DNA of 64,000 nucleotides from Nicotiana tabacum (lineage: Eukaryota > Streptophyta > Magnoliopsida > Solanales > Solanaceae). The DNA lies in the NCBI RefSeq assembly GCF_000715075.1, contig NC_134082.1:191569948-191633947 (forward strand), read 5' to 3'. Positions 53,337-64,000 of the stretch are shown here, in pieces; position 1 is the first letter of the stretch; the number at the start of each line of letters is the position of its first letter. Under the pieces are notes generated by a model. That model was not told where the DNA came from. It worked only from the letters and a program-made list of their open reading frames with translations, and searched no databases. Position numbers and translations under genes: made by a program.

Positions 53337-56300
53337 TGTCACACCTCCTTTTTCCGCCCTCGCGAGGGTACAGGAGTTTTTTCCAATTAAAGGACAGTCG
53401 AAACGGGATTTATTTCTTTATTTCAGAGTCGCCACTTGGGAGATTTAGGGTGTCCCAAGTCACCTATTTTAATCCCGAATCGAGGAAAAGAATGACTCTG
53501 TATTACAGTCTGCGCACCAGAAATCCGGATAAGGAATTCTGTTAACCCGGGAGAAGGTGTTAGGCATTCCCGAGTTCCGTGGTTCTAGCACGGTCGCTTA
53601 ACTGTTATATTCGGCTTGATTATCTAATATAATACGTATTATAAACTTATGTGCAAATTTTATCCCTTAGCCGCTTTTATTATTCTTTTTATTTATTGTT
53701 AGTATTTTACGAAAAATTGCAACATTGTGAAAACGTATTTCAAATCACGTCGCAATCAATTGCACCCGTGGTTATCGACACATTTCGACTCCGTTGAGAT
53801 TTAGATTTGGGTTACATAAATGCACACCCGTATTTAAGGAAATAACATTATTAAATACGCGTCTAGAGCGACTAGCGTGTCATTATTTTGGGTAGGGCTG
53901 TGAAATTTGCTAAAACGGCTCCTCCCTAATTCTAAGCAATTAACTGTACATTTATTGAGGGCCCCGAAATCTATACATTTCATTAAGCGGGGCTCATCTC
54001 ATTTATTTTAAATGGACAAATCTTAAAGCGACTACATTTTTTCTATAAAAATTAGTCTCTAAAATAAAGAAAGAAAAATCCTAATTAATTACTAGCTTTT
54101 ATAATTTTAAGAAAACATGACATGCTAATTGCTTGGTTAATACAAATATTGATGGAAAAAAAAGGAATTTTACTCTTAATTTCGAAATTTTAAATAAAAT
54201 AAAAATTCAACAACTAATATTCAAAATAAACAAATATAGCTAGATTAAAACTCAGCATTGTTATTTTTTTTTAAAAAAAATATTATTGAGATTAATTATT
54301 CACAATCATTTGAAACTAGATTTAACCATAATTACTAAAGCTTATTAGAAAGTTTATTAGACTTAAACGTTCTTCTAATCTTGCTTAAGCTCAAGTCATG
54401 CCTTAATGCCTAATTTACGATGTTTAATTTAAATTCATGTTTTAACTAAATTTAGCTACTTGTTCATGATCAACCTACAATCTTGAAGCCTTCATAGCTA
54501 GTGAATTAACCTGTTTTGCCGAACTGATTTATTACAGACTAACTTATGATATTATTTTCTTATTCCAGCTATTATTTAGTAATTCATGAAATAGCTTAAA
54601 TACAATCAACAAAAGAAACAAAGAAAAAAAAACGAAATTAAAACTTCAAATTTTCATTCTTCATATGTATTCATGCTTCATATTTCGGATTACAATAACC
54701 AGCTTTTCAGTTGTGTACCTGATATTGGAAGCAAAAGAAAATGAATATGAGTATCAGCAGCAGCAGTAAAATCAGTACAACACAGCAACAATAGCCCAGC
54801 AACAGTAACAAACTAGTGGAGTAGTAATCCAAAAAAAACAAAATCTTCCAGCTTTGATGAAACAACAATTAATTCTGATTTCAAACAACAAAAGAAAGCA
54901 GAATATTTTTTTAGTTTTTATTTTTATTTTTTGAAAGCTTAAATATTTTTCGGAATTTTTCTATCTCTTAAATGTTCAGCCCTTTTCTCTCTCTTATTTT
55001 CAGATTTGTTTCTCTCTCTCGTATTTGTGTATTTTTTCTCTATCTCTCTGTCTATATTTTTTGATTTCAAGACCTCACATATATAACCCATCCCATAAAC
55101 CTTTCAATTAATTAAAATCCATACTTTTCTCTACCCAACCCATTATCTTTCCACTCATCCCCATTACATTAAATAAACATATCACACCACCCCATTTCAT
55201 TTTGTCCCCCATGCTTCATTTAAAATAATGCAAGATTCCCCTTTAAATTAAATCTTGTCCCCCCTTTATATTAAATAATCATATCACAACCCACCCATTT
55301 CATTTTGTCCCCCATGCTTCAAATAAACAATTACAAAATGTACAATTCCTAAACTACCCCTTCCGACCTTACTGAAATTACCAAACTACCCCTGAACGTA
55401 TTACAAATTTACCAAACTACCCATCAGCTATAACACATCAATTAATCAAACTTAACCAAAATATAGACAATATGATCAATTTCTAACAATGTTCAAACAA
55501 CAATATGAACACGGATGAACATCATAACAACAATATCACATGAACATGATTTTAACAACATTTCAACAACAAATCACATGAACACAAATTGAACAACTAA
55601 GAACAACTAAAATTTGATTGAACAATATTTTTAGCAACAACAAACCTATTTTTCGGATTTAAACAACAACAATCAAACAAGTATATTTAGATTCTTAAAT
55701 TCAATAATATTGAACTTAAAATCAACTCTAACAACATTACAACAAACAATTCTTATATTAAACTTTAAACAAGATTATGAGACCAATTCAAGAAATAATC
55801 ACAAATGATAAACAAGAAATAAGAAAATCAAACTATACAAATTTCGGATTCAAGATCAATCAAATAAAGTATGAACATGAATGAAAAGATTCAACCACAA
55901 TAACAAACTTTATTCAAATTTCGAATTGAACTTAAACAAAACAAATAAACATATTCAAATCACTAATCTTCAAATAATCAATTAATCTTTCTTAATTAAA
56001 TCCAACAAAAAAAATATAACAAAGATATATGATCATGAATAAAATCTATATTAAACAAACAACGGATTCAAGCGATTTAAACTAAATCTAACAATATTAA
56101 ACCTAAACTAACAATTCCTCTTTTTTTTGCAAAAATTAAATTAACATGAAATAAACTGAAAATCAATTAATTAAATTTTCATTTGAATCTGAAAATTAAA
56201 CCAACCAAACATATAAACAAACTAAAAAAAATTATTTCAATGATGAACAAACAAAACAAGAATTGAATCATTTATCGATTTTGGATCCGAAAAATATCAA

Positions 56301-57451
56301 ACAAATTACGGGCAAAAAATGAAACTCAAAAACCCACTAACCGGATCGAAACAATGACGAACTTGAACGGAAACAAATCTGCCCGGAAACAAATATCGCA
56401 CCAAAATCATTTGACGCCGAAGACGATCACGAACGGACAAACGAAGAGCTTGAAGGAGAGGTAGCAGACAACCGTGAAAGCGATGCCGGACGGGGCAACA
56501 ACAATGCAAAACGTGAGCAGCAGTAGATGCTGGACGAAGCAGTCACGCAGCATCATGAAGTGAGGAAGAAGAAGAAGCAACGATCAACGTGAACTTGAAG
56601 AAGAAGAAACACTCGCGATCTTGAAGAAGAAGAAGAAACACGGGCGGCGGGTGTGTGTGTGTTGTGTTGCCGTGGTTGTGTGTGTGTATGTGAAGGAGAA
56701 GATGTGGGGGAAGGGCAGCCATGGATGGGGTGTTTGGATGCTTGAAGAAGAAGAAGAAAAGAGAGAAAGAGAAGGGGGGGGGGGGGGCGGATGAGAGAGA
56801 GGGATTTTTTAGGGTTTTCTTCCTTTTCTTTTTTTTTTTGTTTTGTTTTGTTTTGCTTTGTTTTTTTTTTTTGAAATGCAAGATAGGGGGTGTTGGGTTA
56901 TGGACCGGGTTGACCCGGTTTGAAATGGACTGGGTCGTTTGGGAAGATTGGGCCATTTTTTGGGCCTGTGGCTTGAAATCGAAGAAGAGGCCCAATTCCG
57001 ACTTTCTTTATATTTTCGCTCTCTTTTCTTCTTTTTATTTCTCTAAAACTAAATTATAAAAATACTTAAATTATTATTAAGAACTAAATTAAGTTATAAA
57101 AGTGCAAATTAACTTCCAATAACAATTAACGCACAATTAAGTAATAATTAAGCATAAAATTGTATATTTGGACATTAAATGCTAAAAATGCAAACGATGC
57201 CTATTTTTGTAAATTTTTATTTTTTTGTAAACAAACTTAATTACTAACAAATTATAGAATTAAATCCTACATACAAAATGCGATATATTTTTGAATTTTT
57301 TATTAATTTAGCAAATAAACATGCACAGACAAATACAAATAATTATTCAAAATATCACAAAATATCACAAAATTGCACACCAAGGAAAATTATTTTATTT
57401 TTGAATTTTTGGGGAGTAATTCTCATATTGGGCAAAAATCACGTGCTTACC
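53337..57451 (-). repeat. Element C 3' LTR
   Basis: 4115 bp. Homologous to A's LTR over most of its length (terminal block, U5, TATA region near 55085-55078, CT/GA-rich block, GGCCCA cluster near 56940-56995, U3 tip). Its 5' terminal base on minus is G instead of T (GGTAAGCACG). In place of A's CTG-rich block it has a GAAGAA/GTGTGT-rich stretch (56560-56700). Confidence 0.9.
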
Positions 57452-57466
57452 GCTGCCCCTCTTTGC
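57452..57466 (-). promoter_or_regulatory. polypurine tract of element C
   Basis: On minus GCAAAGAGGGGCAGC next to the LTR; same core as A and B. Confidence 0.85.
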
Positions 57467-57561
57467 CCGAAGACACGTAGGGTTTTCGTGCAAAGATAAA
57501 GCGAGCGATTTTTACCCATCCGAGTACTCTGTGTGAAGCATTTTTGAAAAAGATTTGACCG

Positions 57562-57652
57562 AACCTTTGCTTCAAAGGTTTCCTACATATCCTGGGCTAA
57601 ACAGGAATCAGGTCAATGTAGTTCGGGAAGTTTTTGGTAGCTGGGACTACCG
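57562..57652 (-). repeat. structured UTR module c2 with extra hairpin
   Basis: CTACAT 57583-57588 with ATGTAG 57616-57621, inner TCCTG 57590-57594 with CAGGA 57602-57606, AACCTTTG 57562-57569 with CAAAGGTT 57573-57580. The extra hairpin GGTAGC/ACTACC follows at about 57637-57652. Nearly identical to a4. Confidence 0.7.
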
Positions 57653-57974
57653 TGGGACTGCATTGTTACTGTTGTTGCATGCTATTACTACTGCTTACCG
57701 ATCTCCTTGTTACACCTTGCTTAAAAGAAAACAAGAAGCTAGGCTATACTGCAATTTTTCTTGTTGCCTTGATTTCTTGTCTGCTTGCATTTTTTTCGGT
57801 GCTTTTCTTCCGATGCTTTTCTTCCTTTCGACACAAGCACTTGAGTTTTTGCTGGGACCTCTTATTGCTACCTTCTGCTTCCTGATGCTGGGGATTTTTA
57901 TTGTTTTCTGCTGGGGATTCCTGTTGTAACCCTCTGTTTTATTGTCCTGTGACTTGATCTTGAAATGTATGCCT

Positions 57975-58350
57975 CTGTTCGATGGGCGGGCTCCCAACTT
58001 TAATACTTGAAAATTAATGCTGAATGTGTTCCTCTGTTATATGGGCGGGCTCCCAACTTCAACACTTGAAATGAAAAGACTGAAATGTATGCCTCTGTTA
58101 TCTGGGTGGGCTCCCAACTTCAACGCTTGAAATATAAAGACTGAAATGTATTCCTCTGTTCTATGGGCGGGCTCCCAACTTCAACACTTGAAATAAAAAG
58201 ACTGAATGTATGCCTCTGCTATCTGGGCGGGCTCCCAACTTCAACGCTTGGAATGTAAAGACTGAAATATATGCCTCTGTTATCTGGGCGGGCTCCCAAC
58301 TTCAATGCTTGAAATGAAAAGACTGAAATGTATGCCTCTGTTCTATGGGC
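57975..58350 (-). repeat. 3' UTR sub-repeats of element C, type 1
   Basis: Six to seven ~60-bp units of the same type as in element A (on plus: GGGCGGGCTCCCAACTTCAA, CRCTTGAAATGWAAAGACTG, AAATGTATGCCTCTGTT). Confidence 0.9.
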
Positions 58351-58880
58351 GGACTCCTGACTTTTAAAATTTAAGCTGTATGTCTCCGTTCTTCAGGCGG
58401 ACTCCTGACGTCAAACTTGAAAAGTACGTCTCTGTTCTCCAGGCGGACTCCTGATTGCTAAATTTGAAATGAATGTCTCTATTCTCCAGGCGGACTCCTG
58501 ACTTTTAAAATTTAAACTGTATGTCTCCGTTCTTCAGGCGGACTCCTGACTTTTAAAATTTAAACTGTATGTCTCCGTTCTTCAGGCGGACTCCTGACGT
58601 CAAACTTGAAAAGTACGTCTCTGTTCTCCAGGCGGACTCCTGATTGCTAAATTTGAAATGAATGTCTCTATTCTCCAGGCGGACTCCTGACTTTTAAAAT
58701 TTAAACTGTATGTCTCCGTTCTTCAGGCGGACTCCTGACTTTTAAAATTTAAACTGTATGTCTCCGTTCTTCAGGCGGACTCCTGACGTCAAACTTGAAA
58801 AATACGTCTCTGTTCTCCAGGCGGACTCCTGACGTCAAACTTGAAAAATACGTCTCTGTTCTCCAGGCGGACTCCTGACA
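58351..58880 (-). repeat. 3' UTR sub-repeats of element C, type 2
   Basis: About 11-12 units of ~45-50 bp with GGCGGACTCCTGAC, alternating between a TTTTAAAATTTAAACTGTAT form and a GTCAAACTTGAAAARTACGT form. Pairs of units are themselves duplicated, indicating stepwise expansion of a higher-order repeat. Confidence 0.9.
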
Positions 58881-60070
58881 ACTTGCATTTATCCTAATTA
58901 GTGCTTGTTTTTCCCTCCTGGAGAATTCCTCTTCAACAACTAATTTTTCTCCCCCTGCTTAATCAAAGAAAATTTCGTCAGTTTAAAACAGTGGTTAGTT
59001 GATGGCATTCTTGCTGAAAAATCCTTCCACTGCCTTGCTTTGTGTTGACTAATTTCCACACACTGACCCTGAACTGCTTGACTTTCTGACCAACTTTTAA
59101 ATTTCCCAACCTCTGGCGACCTAAATGCTTTACACCCCTGCTGTTATTTCACTTTTCTGACCTTTTATTTGAGCTTTCGCCTTTCCCATGACATTTCCCA
59201 ATCATTTCACCGATGAAACTTCCGTTAATTCCCTGTATTCCACTTGACATTAAGTTGTTTTTGACATGCTCTGACCACGTTGTGCTTTACAATTCTAGAA
59301 GCTGGTAGTGAACTTTGAAGTCCTTTCTGCTTGCATCGAACAAAACTGGCACTGAAACATCTCAGCTAGATAAAAACCCTCAAAAGAAAAATGAAATGAT
59401 TTTTGAGTTAAGGATAAGAAGAATCCAAAACCAGATGACTGTTTGAAAAGAGAAAGAAAAGAAACTTATCTGAACGAGACAACTAGTACCAATGGTCAAG
59501 ACATGCATTTTGGATTAATCATCCCAATCTGTCCAAACAAACAACTCTCAATTGCCGTACCTCATTGCCCAGAACTTCCATCACTTGTTTGATTTATCTA
59601 GACCTTAATCTTGTTTCCCTGCGGTACCGCGAAACGGTTTCTATCAACATACCTTTCTCAGTTTTCCATTTCTTATCTCACCTTCGCCTTGAGGTGCCCG
59701 TAAAGGTTTTCACCAACAAGACTCTCTCATTTATTTTTATCTCAGCTCCCGTCGCCTTACGGTGCCCGTGAGGGTTTTCACCCATAAGACTCTCTCATTT
59801 ATTTTTGTTCTTCTTGATCGAACCAGAGTGTTGCCCCTATCGTGGGTTATTCCTACCTGTTCATCTTGGCATTTCTCAAAACTGATCATAAGGTCTTTCT
59901 TCGGTCCGTAATGTAGGCTTTTGGATTGATTTAGAAAGAAAGATATAAAAGGCTCAAAACAATTCCAATGGGTTCAAATTACAACTTTCGGAATCCAACT
60001 TTCATAACAATCACCACTTCTGCCACAGTTTCTTGCTTGGGGATTTTTGGATTTCTATTTGGTATGACTG
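58881..60070 (-). other. Element C 3' UTR
   Basis: Non-coding. It shares with B the paired GGTGCCCGTRARGGTTTTCA...AAGACTCTCTCATTT segments (59690-59800) and the CATTTTGGATTAA stretch near 59507. GCTGGGGAT motifs are seen nearer the LTR (about 57889 and 57912). Confidence 0.6.
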
Positions 60071-60124
60071 AACCTTGGAGTAAGGCTGCCTACGTACCCT
60101 TTCGGGATCAAGTCAAACGTAGTT
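60071..60124 (-). repeat. structured UTR module c1
   Basis: CTACG 60090-60094 with CGTAG 60118-60122, inner CCC 60097-60099 with GGG 60104-60106 around TTTC (GAAA on the sense strand, a GNRA-type loop), AACCTT 60071-60076 with AAGGCT 60082-60087 (one G-U on minus). A long A/G-rich tract lies 5' of it on minus (60150-60260). Confidence 0.62.
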
Positions 60125-60438
60125 CACTTCATAGAGACTACGTTGTTATGTTTTCTCTTCTTTCCCTTTTTTTTCATTTTTCCTTCTTTTCTTTTCTTCT
60201 TTTCTTTTTTTTTTCTTTTCTCTTTTTTTTTTCTTTTCTTTCCTTTTTTTCCTTTATGTTCGACACTTGTGTTCTCTGATAATGCCGATGATTCCGAAAG
60301 AGGTGCATGAAAAATAAGTAAGGCTCGAAGGGGATAACAAGGGATATGAGTGTTTGGATAGCAGAACAAAATGCCTTCATCATTTCAATCTTTAAGATAT
60401 GCCAAATACGAACAGATACATTTAGAAAAATAAAGAAA

Positions 60439-61675
60439 TCATACATAATATCTCTTGACCGCATCGGAATTGATGGTCATTTCTACACATTTTCCTTCCG
60501 CATTTGTCAAATACAATGCTCCATTAGACAACACTCTGGTTACTACAAATGGTCCTTGCCAGTTTGGGGCAAATTTTCCTTTTGCCTCAGACCAATGAGG
60601 CAAGATCCGCCTCAGTACTAATTGCCCTACTTCAAATTTCCTTGGACGTACTTTTTTGTTGTATGCTCTTGTCATTCTTCGTTGGTACAGTTGGCCATGA
60701 CACACTGATGCCAATCTTTTCTCATCGATCAAACTCAACTGCTCAAGACGGCTTTTCACCCATTCATCATCATTGATTTCAGCCTCTGCAATGATTCGCA
60801 GAGATGGGATTTCCACTTCTGCGGGTATTACCGCCTCGGTACCATATACCAATGAGTAAGGAGTCGCCCCTACCGAGGTACGCATGGTGGTGCGATATCC
60901 TAACAATGCAAAAGGCAATTTCTCGTGCCATTGTCTAGATCCTTCAACCATCTTCCGGAGTATTTTCTTTATGTTCTTATTGGCCGCTTCAACCGCACCA
61001 TTTGCCTTGGGACGGTACGGAGTAGAGTGCCTGTGAGCAATCTTAAACTGCTCACATGTCTCCTTCATCAAATGACTATTAAGATTAGCCCCATTATCTG
61101 TGATGATTACCTTTGGGATCCCAAACCGACATATGATATTTGCATGCACGAAGTCAACTACAACCTTCTTGGTCACAGACTTGAATGTCTTTGCTTCCAC
61201 CCATTTGGTAAAATAATCTATAGCTACCAAGATAAATCTGTGCCCATTTGATGCTGCTGGATCAATTGGCCCAATAACATCCATGCCCCATGCAACAAAA
61301 GGCCATGGCGCGGACATCGTATGTAATTCTGATGGTGGAGCATGAATCAAATCTCCATGTATTTGGCATTGATGACACTTACGCACAAAACTTATACAAT
61401 CTCGCTCCATCGTGAGCCAATAATAACCTGCTCGAAGAATTTTCTTTGCTAGAACATACCCACTCATATGCGGTCCGCAAACTCCGGAATGCACCTCAGT
61501 CATGATAGTTGTGGCCTGCCGTGCATCTATACATCTCAACAAACCGAGCTCTGGCGTTCTTTTGTACAGTACTCCTCCACTAAGGAAAAACCCACTTGCC
61601 AACCGTCGAATTGTTCTTTTCTGATCACCGGTGGCCTACGTTGGATACACTCCCGCTTTGATGTACTCTTTGATA
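60439..61675 (-). pseudogene. element C integrase
   Basis: 387 open codons (61602-60439). HHCC zinc domain with His 38, His 45, Cys 76 and Cys 79. Catalytic Asp 108, Asp 169 and Glu 205 give DD35E spacing. The GPF-type C-terminal module ends in KRYYV. The domain itself looks intact. Upstream, a TAG near 61637 and a frameshift near 61709 separate it from RNase H. Confidence 0.92.
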
Positions 61676-62344
61676 TCATGGAACCATGGCTCTCCATCGA
61701 TTTCCTTCTTCTATCATATTGCAGTAAGCATGTTGATCACGGACTTGAATCTGCAATGGATCAACATAGGCCTTATCTGGATGGTGCAACATTGATGCCA
61801 AAGTAGCCAAAGCGTCAGCAACCTCATTATGAATCCTTGGAATGTGTCTGAATTCTATGGCCTGAAAACGCTGGCAAAGCTCATGCAGACATTGTCGATA
61901 TGGTATAAGCTTCAAGTCCCGTGTTTCCCATTCCCTTTGAATCTGGTGTACCAGTAAGTCCGAGTCACCCATGACCAAGACTTCCTGTACACCCATATCC
62001 ACAGCTAATCTCAATCCCAATATACACGCCTCATATTCTGCCATGTTGTTTGTACAGTAGAAACGAAGCCGAGCTGTAACAGGGTAATGCTGACCTGTTT
62101 CCGAAATAAGTACTGCTCCTATTCCCACACCCTTCATATTTGCAGCCCCATCAAAGAAAAGTTTCCATCCCGACTTCTCAGCTTGTTCTAATTCTTCAAT
62201 GTGCATTATCTCTTCATCAGGGAAATAAGTTTTCAAAGGCTCATAATCTTCATCAACGGGGTTCTCAGCCAAGTGATCGGCTAATGCCTGTGCTTTCATG
62301 GCAGTCCGTGTCACATAGACAATGTCGAACTCTGTAAGTAAGAT
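61676..62344 (-). pseudogene. element C archaeal-like RNase H
   Basis: 212 codons (62314-61676) with Asp 55 (FFDGAAN), Glu 93/95 (NNMAEYEAC), Asp 117/119 (GDSDLLVHQI) and Asp 167. One extra G near 61709 shifts the frame at the junction with integrase; a TAG near 62346 cuts the frame from RT. Confidence 0.88.
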
Positions 62345-63427
62345 CTACCACTTTGCAAGCCTTCCTGTGGGCATGGGTTTCTGGAAAATATACTTCAACG
62401 GGTCCAAGCGAGATATAAGGTAAGTGGTGTAAGATGACAAGTAATGTTTCAATTTCTGTGCCACCCAAGTTAGGGCACAACATGTCCTTTCCAGATGAGT
62501 ATACTTGACCTCGTAAGATGTGAACTTCTTACTGAGATAGTAGATAGCCTGCTCCTTTCTGCCCGTAACATCATGCTGCCCCAGTACACAGCCGAATGAA
62601 CTGTCCACAACTGTCAGATATAGAATCAAAGGTCTCCCTGGTTCTGGTGGGACCAGCACGGGTGGGTTTGACAAATACCTCTTTATCTTATCAAAAGCCT
62701 CCTGGCATTCATCAGTCCATTTGACCGCGGCATCTTTCTTTAACAATTTGAAAATTGGTTCACACGTTGCCGTGAGCTGAGCAATGAACCTGCTGATATA
62801 GTTCAGTCTTCCCAACAAACTCATCACCTCGGTTTTGTTTCTTGGAGGTGTCAACTCCTGAATAGCTTTGATCTTTGACGGGTCTAATTCAATACCCCTC
62901 CGGCTAACTATAAATCCCAACAACTTCCCAGATGGCACCCCGAAAGCACATTTCGCAGGATTGAGCTTAAGATTGTATCTGCGAAGCCTTTGAAAGAATT
63001 TTCTCAAATCTCTGGCATGGTCAGATTGCTGTCTAGACTTAACGATCACATCATCCACGTATACCTCAATTTCTTTATGTATCATATCATGGAAGATAGT
63101 TGTCATGGCCCTCATATAAGTTGCCCCAGCATTTTTCAAACCAAACGGCATGACCCGATAACAATACGTTCCCCACGGCGTGATGAATGCCGTCTTTTCT
63201 GCATCTTCCTTATCCATTAGAATCTGATGATAACCCGCATAACAATCCACAAAAGAGCCAATATCATGTTTGGCACAATTGTCGATCAGTATATGGATGT
63301 TGGGCAGTGGGAAATTATCTTTTGGGCTTGCTTTGTTAAGGTCTCGATAATCGACGCACAACCTGGTCTTGCCATCTTTCTTTGGCACAGGCACGACATT
63401 GGCTAACCAAGTGGGGTACCGTGTAAC
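62345..63427 (-). pseudogene. element C reverse transcriptase and first RNase H
   Basis: 349 open codons: VCVDY-type start, Asp 50 (SFVDCYAGYHQI), MPFGLKN, YVDD at 112-115, then the connection-like RNase H (GRPLILYLTVVDSSFG, YYLSKKFTSYEVKY) that lacks the first catalytic Asp, as in B. A stop near 63428 precedes it. Confidence 0.92.
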
Positions 63428-63917
63428 CTAAATGACCCTTGCCTCAAACTGCTTGGAGATCTCTTCTTTGATCTTCACACTTATGTCTGTTTTGAACTTT
63501 CTCAACTTCTGCTTGACAGGGAGGAGTGCTGGATCAGTGGGCAATTTATGAACCACCAAATCGGTGCTTAGACCCGGCATATCATCATATGACCATGCAA
63601 AAACGTCTTTGTACTCATGCAATACTTTAATTATCTCCTCCTTGAGTTGTGGATCCAAATGAACACTTATTTTAGTTTCCCGTACGTTATCTTGGTCCCC
63701 TAGATTAACTGCTTCTGTGTCATTTAGGTTAGGTTTGGGTTTTTCTTCAAAGTGGCTTAATTCTTTACTAATTTCCTCATAAGCTTCATCATTATTACAA
63801 TTCATCCCATCATCACACTCGGCCTCTTGTATTATTACTTCTGAATTAGATTGGCTTTTAAAGCTGGGCCGAAGATTCCTCATGCATGTCATGTCATTGA
63901 TATCAGCATAAAGAGAA
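63428..63917 (-). pseudogene. element C pol N-terminal part
   Basis: Acidic linker, then LKEEIIKVLHEYKDVFAW and HKLPTDP, equivalent to 44582-44114 in B. The frame is open to a splice acceptor-like TTTGTACAG at 63918; the following SLY and NDM codons are shared with B. Confidence 0.8.
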
Positions 63918-64000
63918 CTGTACAAAGAAAAGAAACGAAAATGGAAAGAGAATTAGGGACGAAGAAAATTGCATTTCATTAAACGTAAAGACAACAAGGT
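63918..64000 (-). other. probable 3' end of the element C gag-pol intron
   Basis: On minus a T-rich stretch ends in TTTGTACAG. The donor and the gag-protease part lie outside the window. Confidence 0.5.

Larger units (their letters stand above)
53337..64000 (-). mobile_element. Element C: coding Tat/Ogre-type retrotransposon of the A family, 3' part
   Basis: Minus strand: 3' LTR 53337-57451, polypurine tract, structured modules, 3' UTR sub-repeats and pol (integrase, RNase H, RT, pol N-terminus), running off the right edge. LTR, sub-repeat unit and pre-PPT segment match element A closely, while pol is related to B's. Pol carries at least three stops and one frameshift, so this copy is not autonomous now. 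Confidence 0.9.

Overview
This is nuclear plant DNA, most likely Solanaceae and probably Nicotiana. The genes are plant-type and intron-containing, two TS-type SINE tails carry the Solanaceae TTG-repeat 3' end, and most of the window is nested LTR retrotransposons of the Tat/Ogre branch of Ty3/gypsy. No complete rRNA, tRNA or CRISPR locus was seen.

Layout. (1) 1-19543: a decayed Ty1/copia element on the minus strand, running off the left edge. (2) Nested in its protease/integrase junction is element A (2825-17549, plus strand, perfect 5-bp duplication ACATG): two ~4.06-kb LTRs around 6.6 kb with no gag or pol, i.e. a LARD-like non-autonomous element. (3) 19544-29948: a ~10-kb gene island. It holds a single-exon EF-hand gene of the PBP1/KIC type (20940-21293) and a four-exon plastid gene of the MRL7/RCB/SVR4 family (23100-24454), among MITEs, SINE pieces and microsatellites. 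(4) 29949-33068: element D, the 5' part of a small gypsy-type element on the plus strand, mostly a ~92-bp tandem array of about 22 copies. (5) 33069-53336: element B, a ~20-kb portion of an Ogre-like element on the minus strand. It has a 4.8-kb LTR, an extra ORF1 with a plant-mobile-domain-like protein, gag, protease, RT, two RNase H domains and integrase, all broken by stops. It inserted into D's array. (6) 53337-64000: element C, minus strand, inserted in B's other LTR. It has a 4.1-kb LTR of A's family plus the integrase-to-RT part of pol, and runs off the right edge.

How they fit together. C-type elements look like the autonomous partner of A: they share LTR, 3' UTR sub-repeats and terminal signals. 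B is a more distant, older relative; its LTRs differ far more from each other than A's do.

Most unusual observation. A ~60-nt module, predicted to fold as a closing stem (CTACG/CGTAG or CTACAT/ATGTAG) around a hairpin, followed by another hairpin, occurs ten times. There are four copies in A, four in B and two in the visible part of C, in the same relative order: 5' UTR, before gag, after pol, just before the polypurine tract. The stems change sequence but keep pairing. A second non-coding signal, ATCCCCAGC(A/G), is dispersed in the 3' UTRs of all three. It resembles the 3' part of the tRNA predicted to prime them, and so is complementary to the primer binding site. All comparisons were made by eye; no database search or folding program was run.
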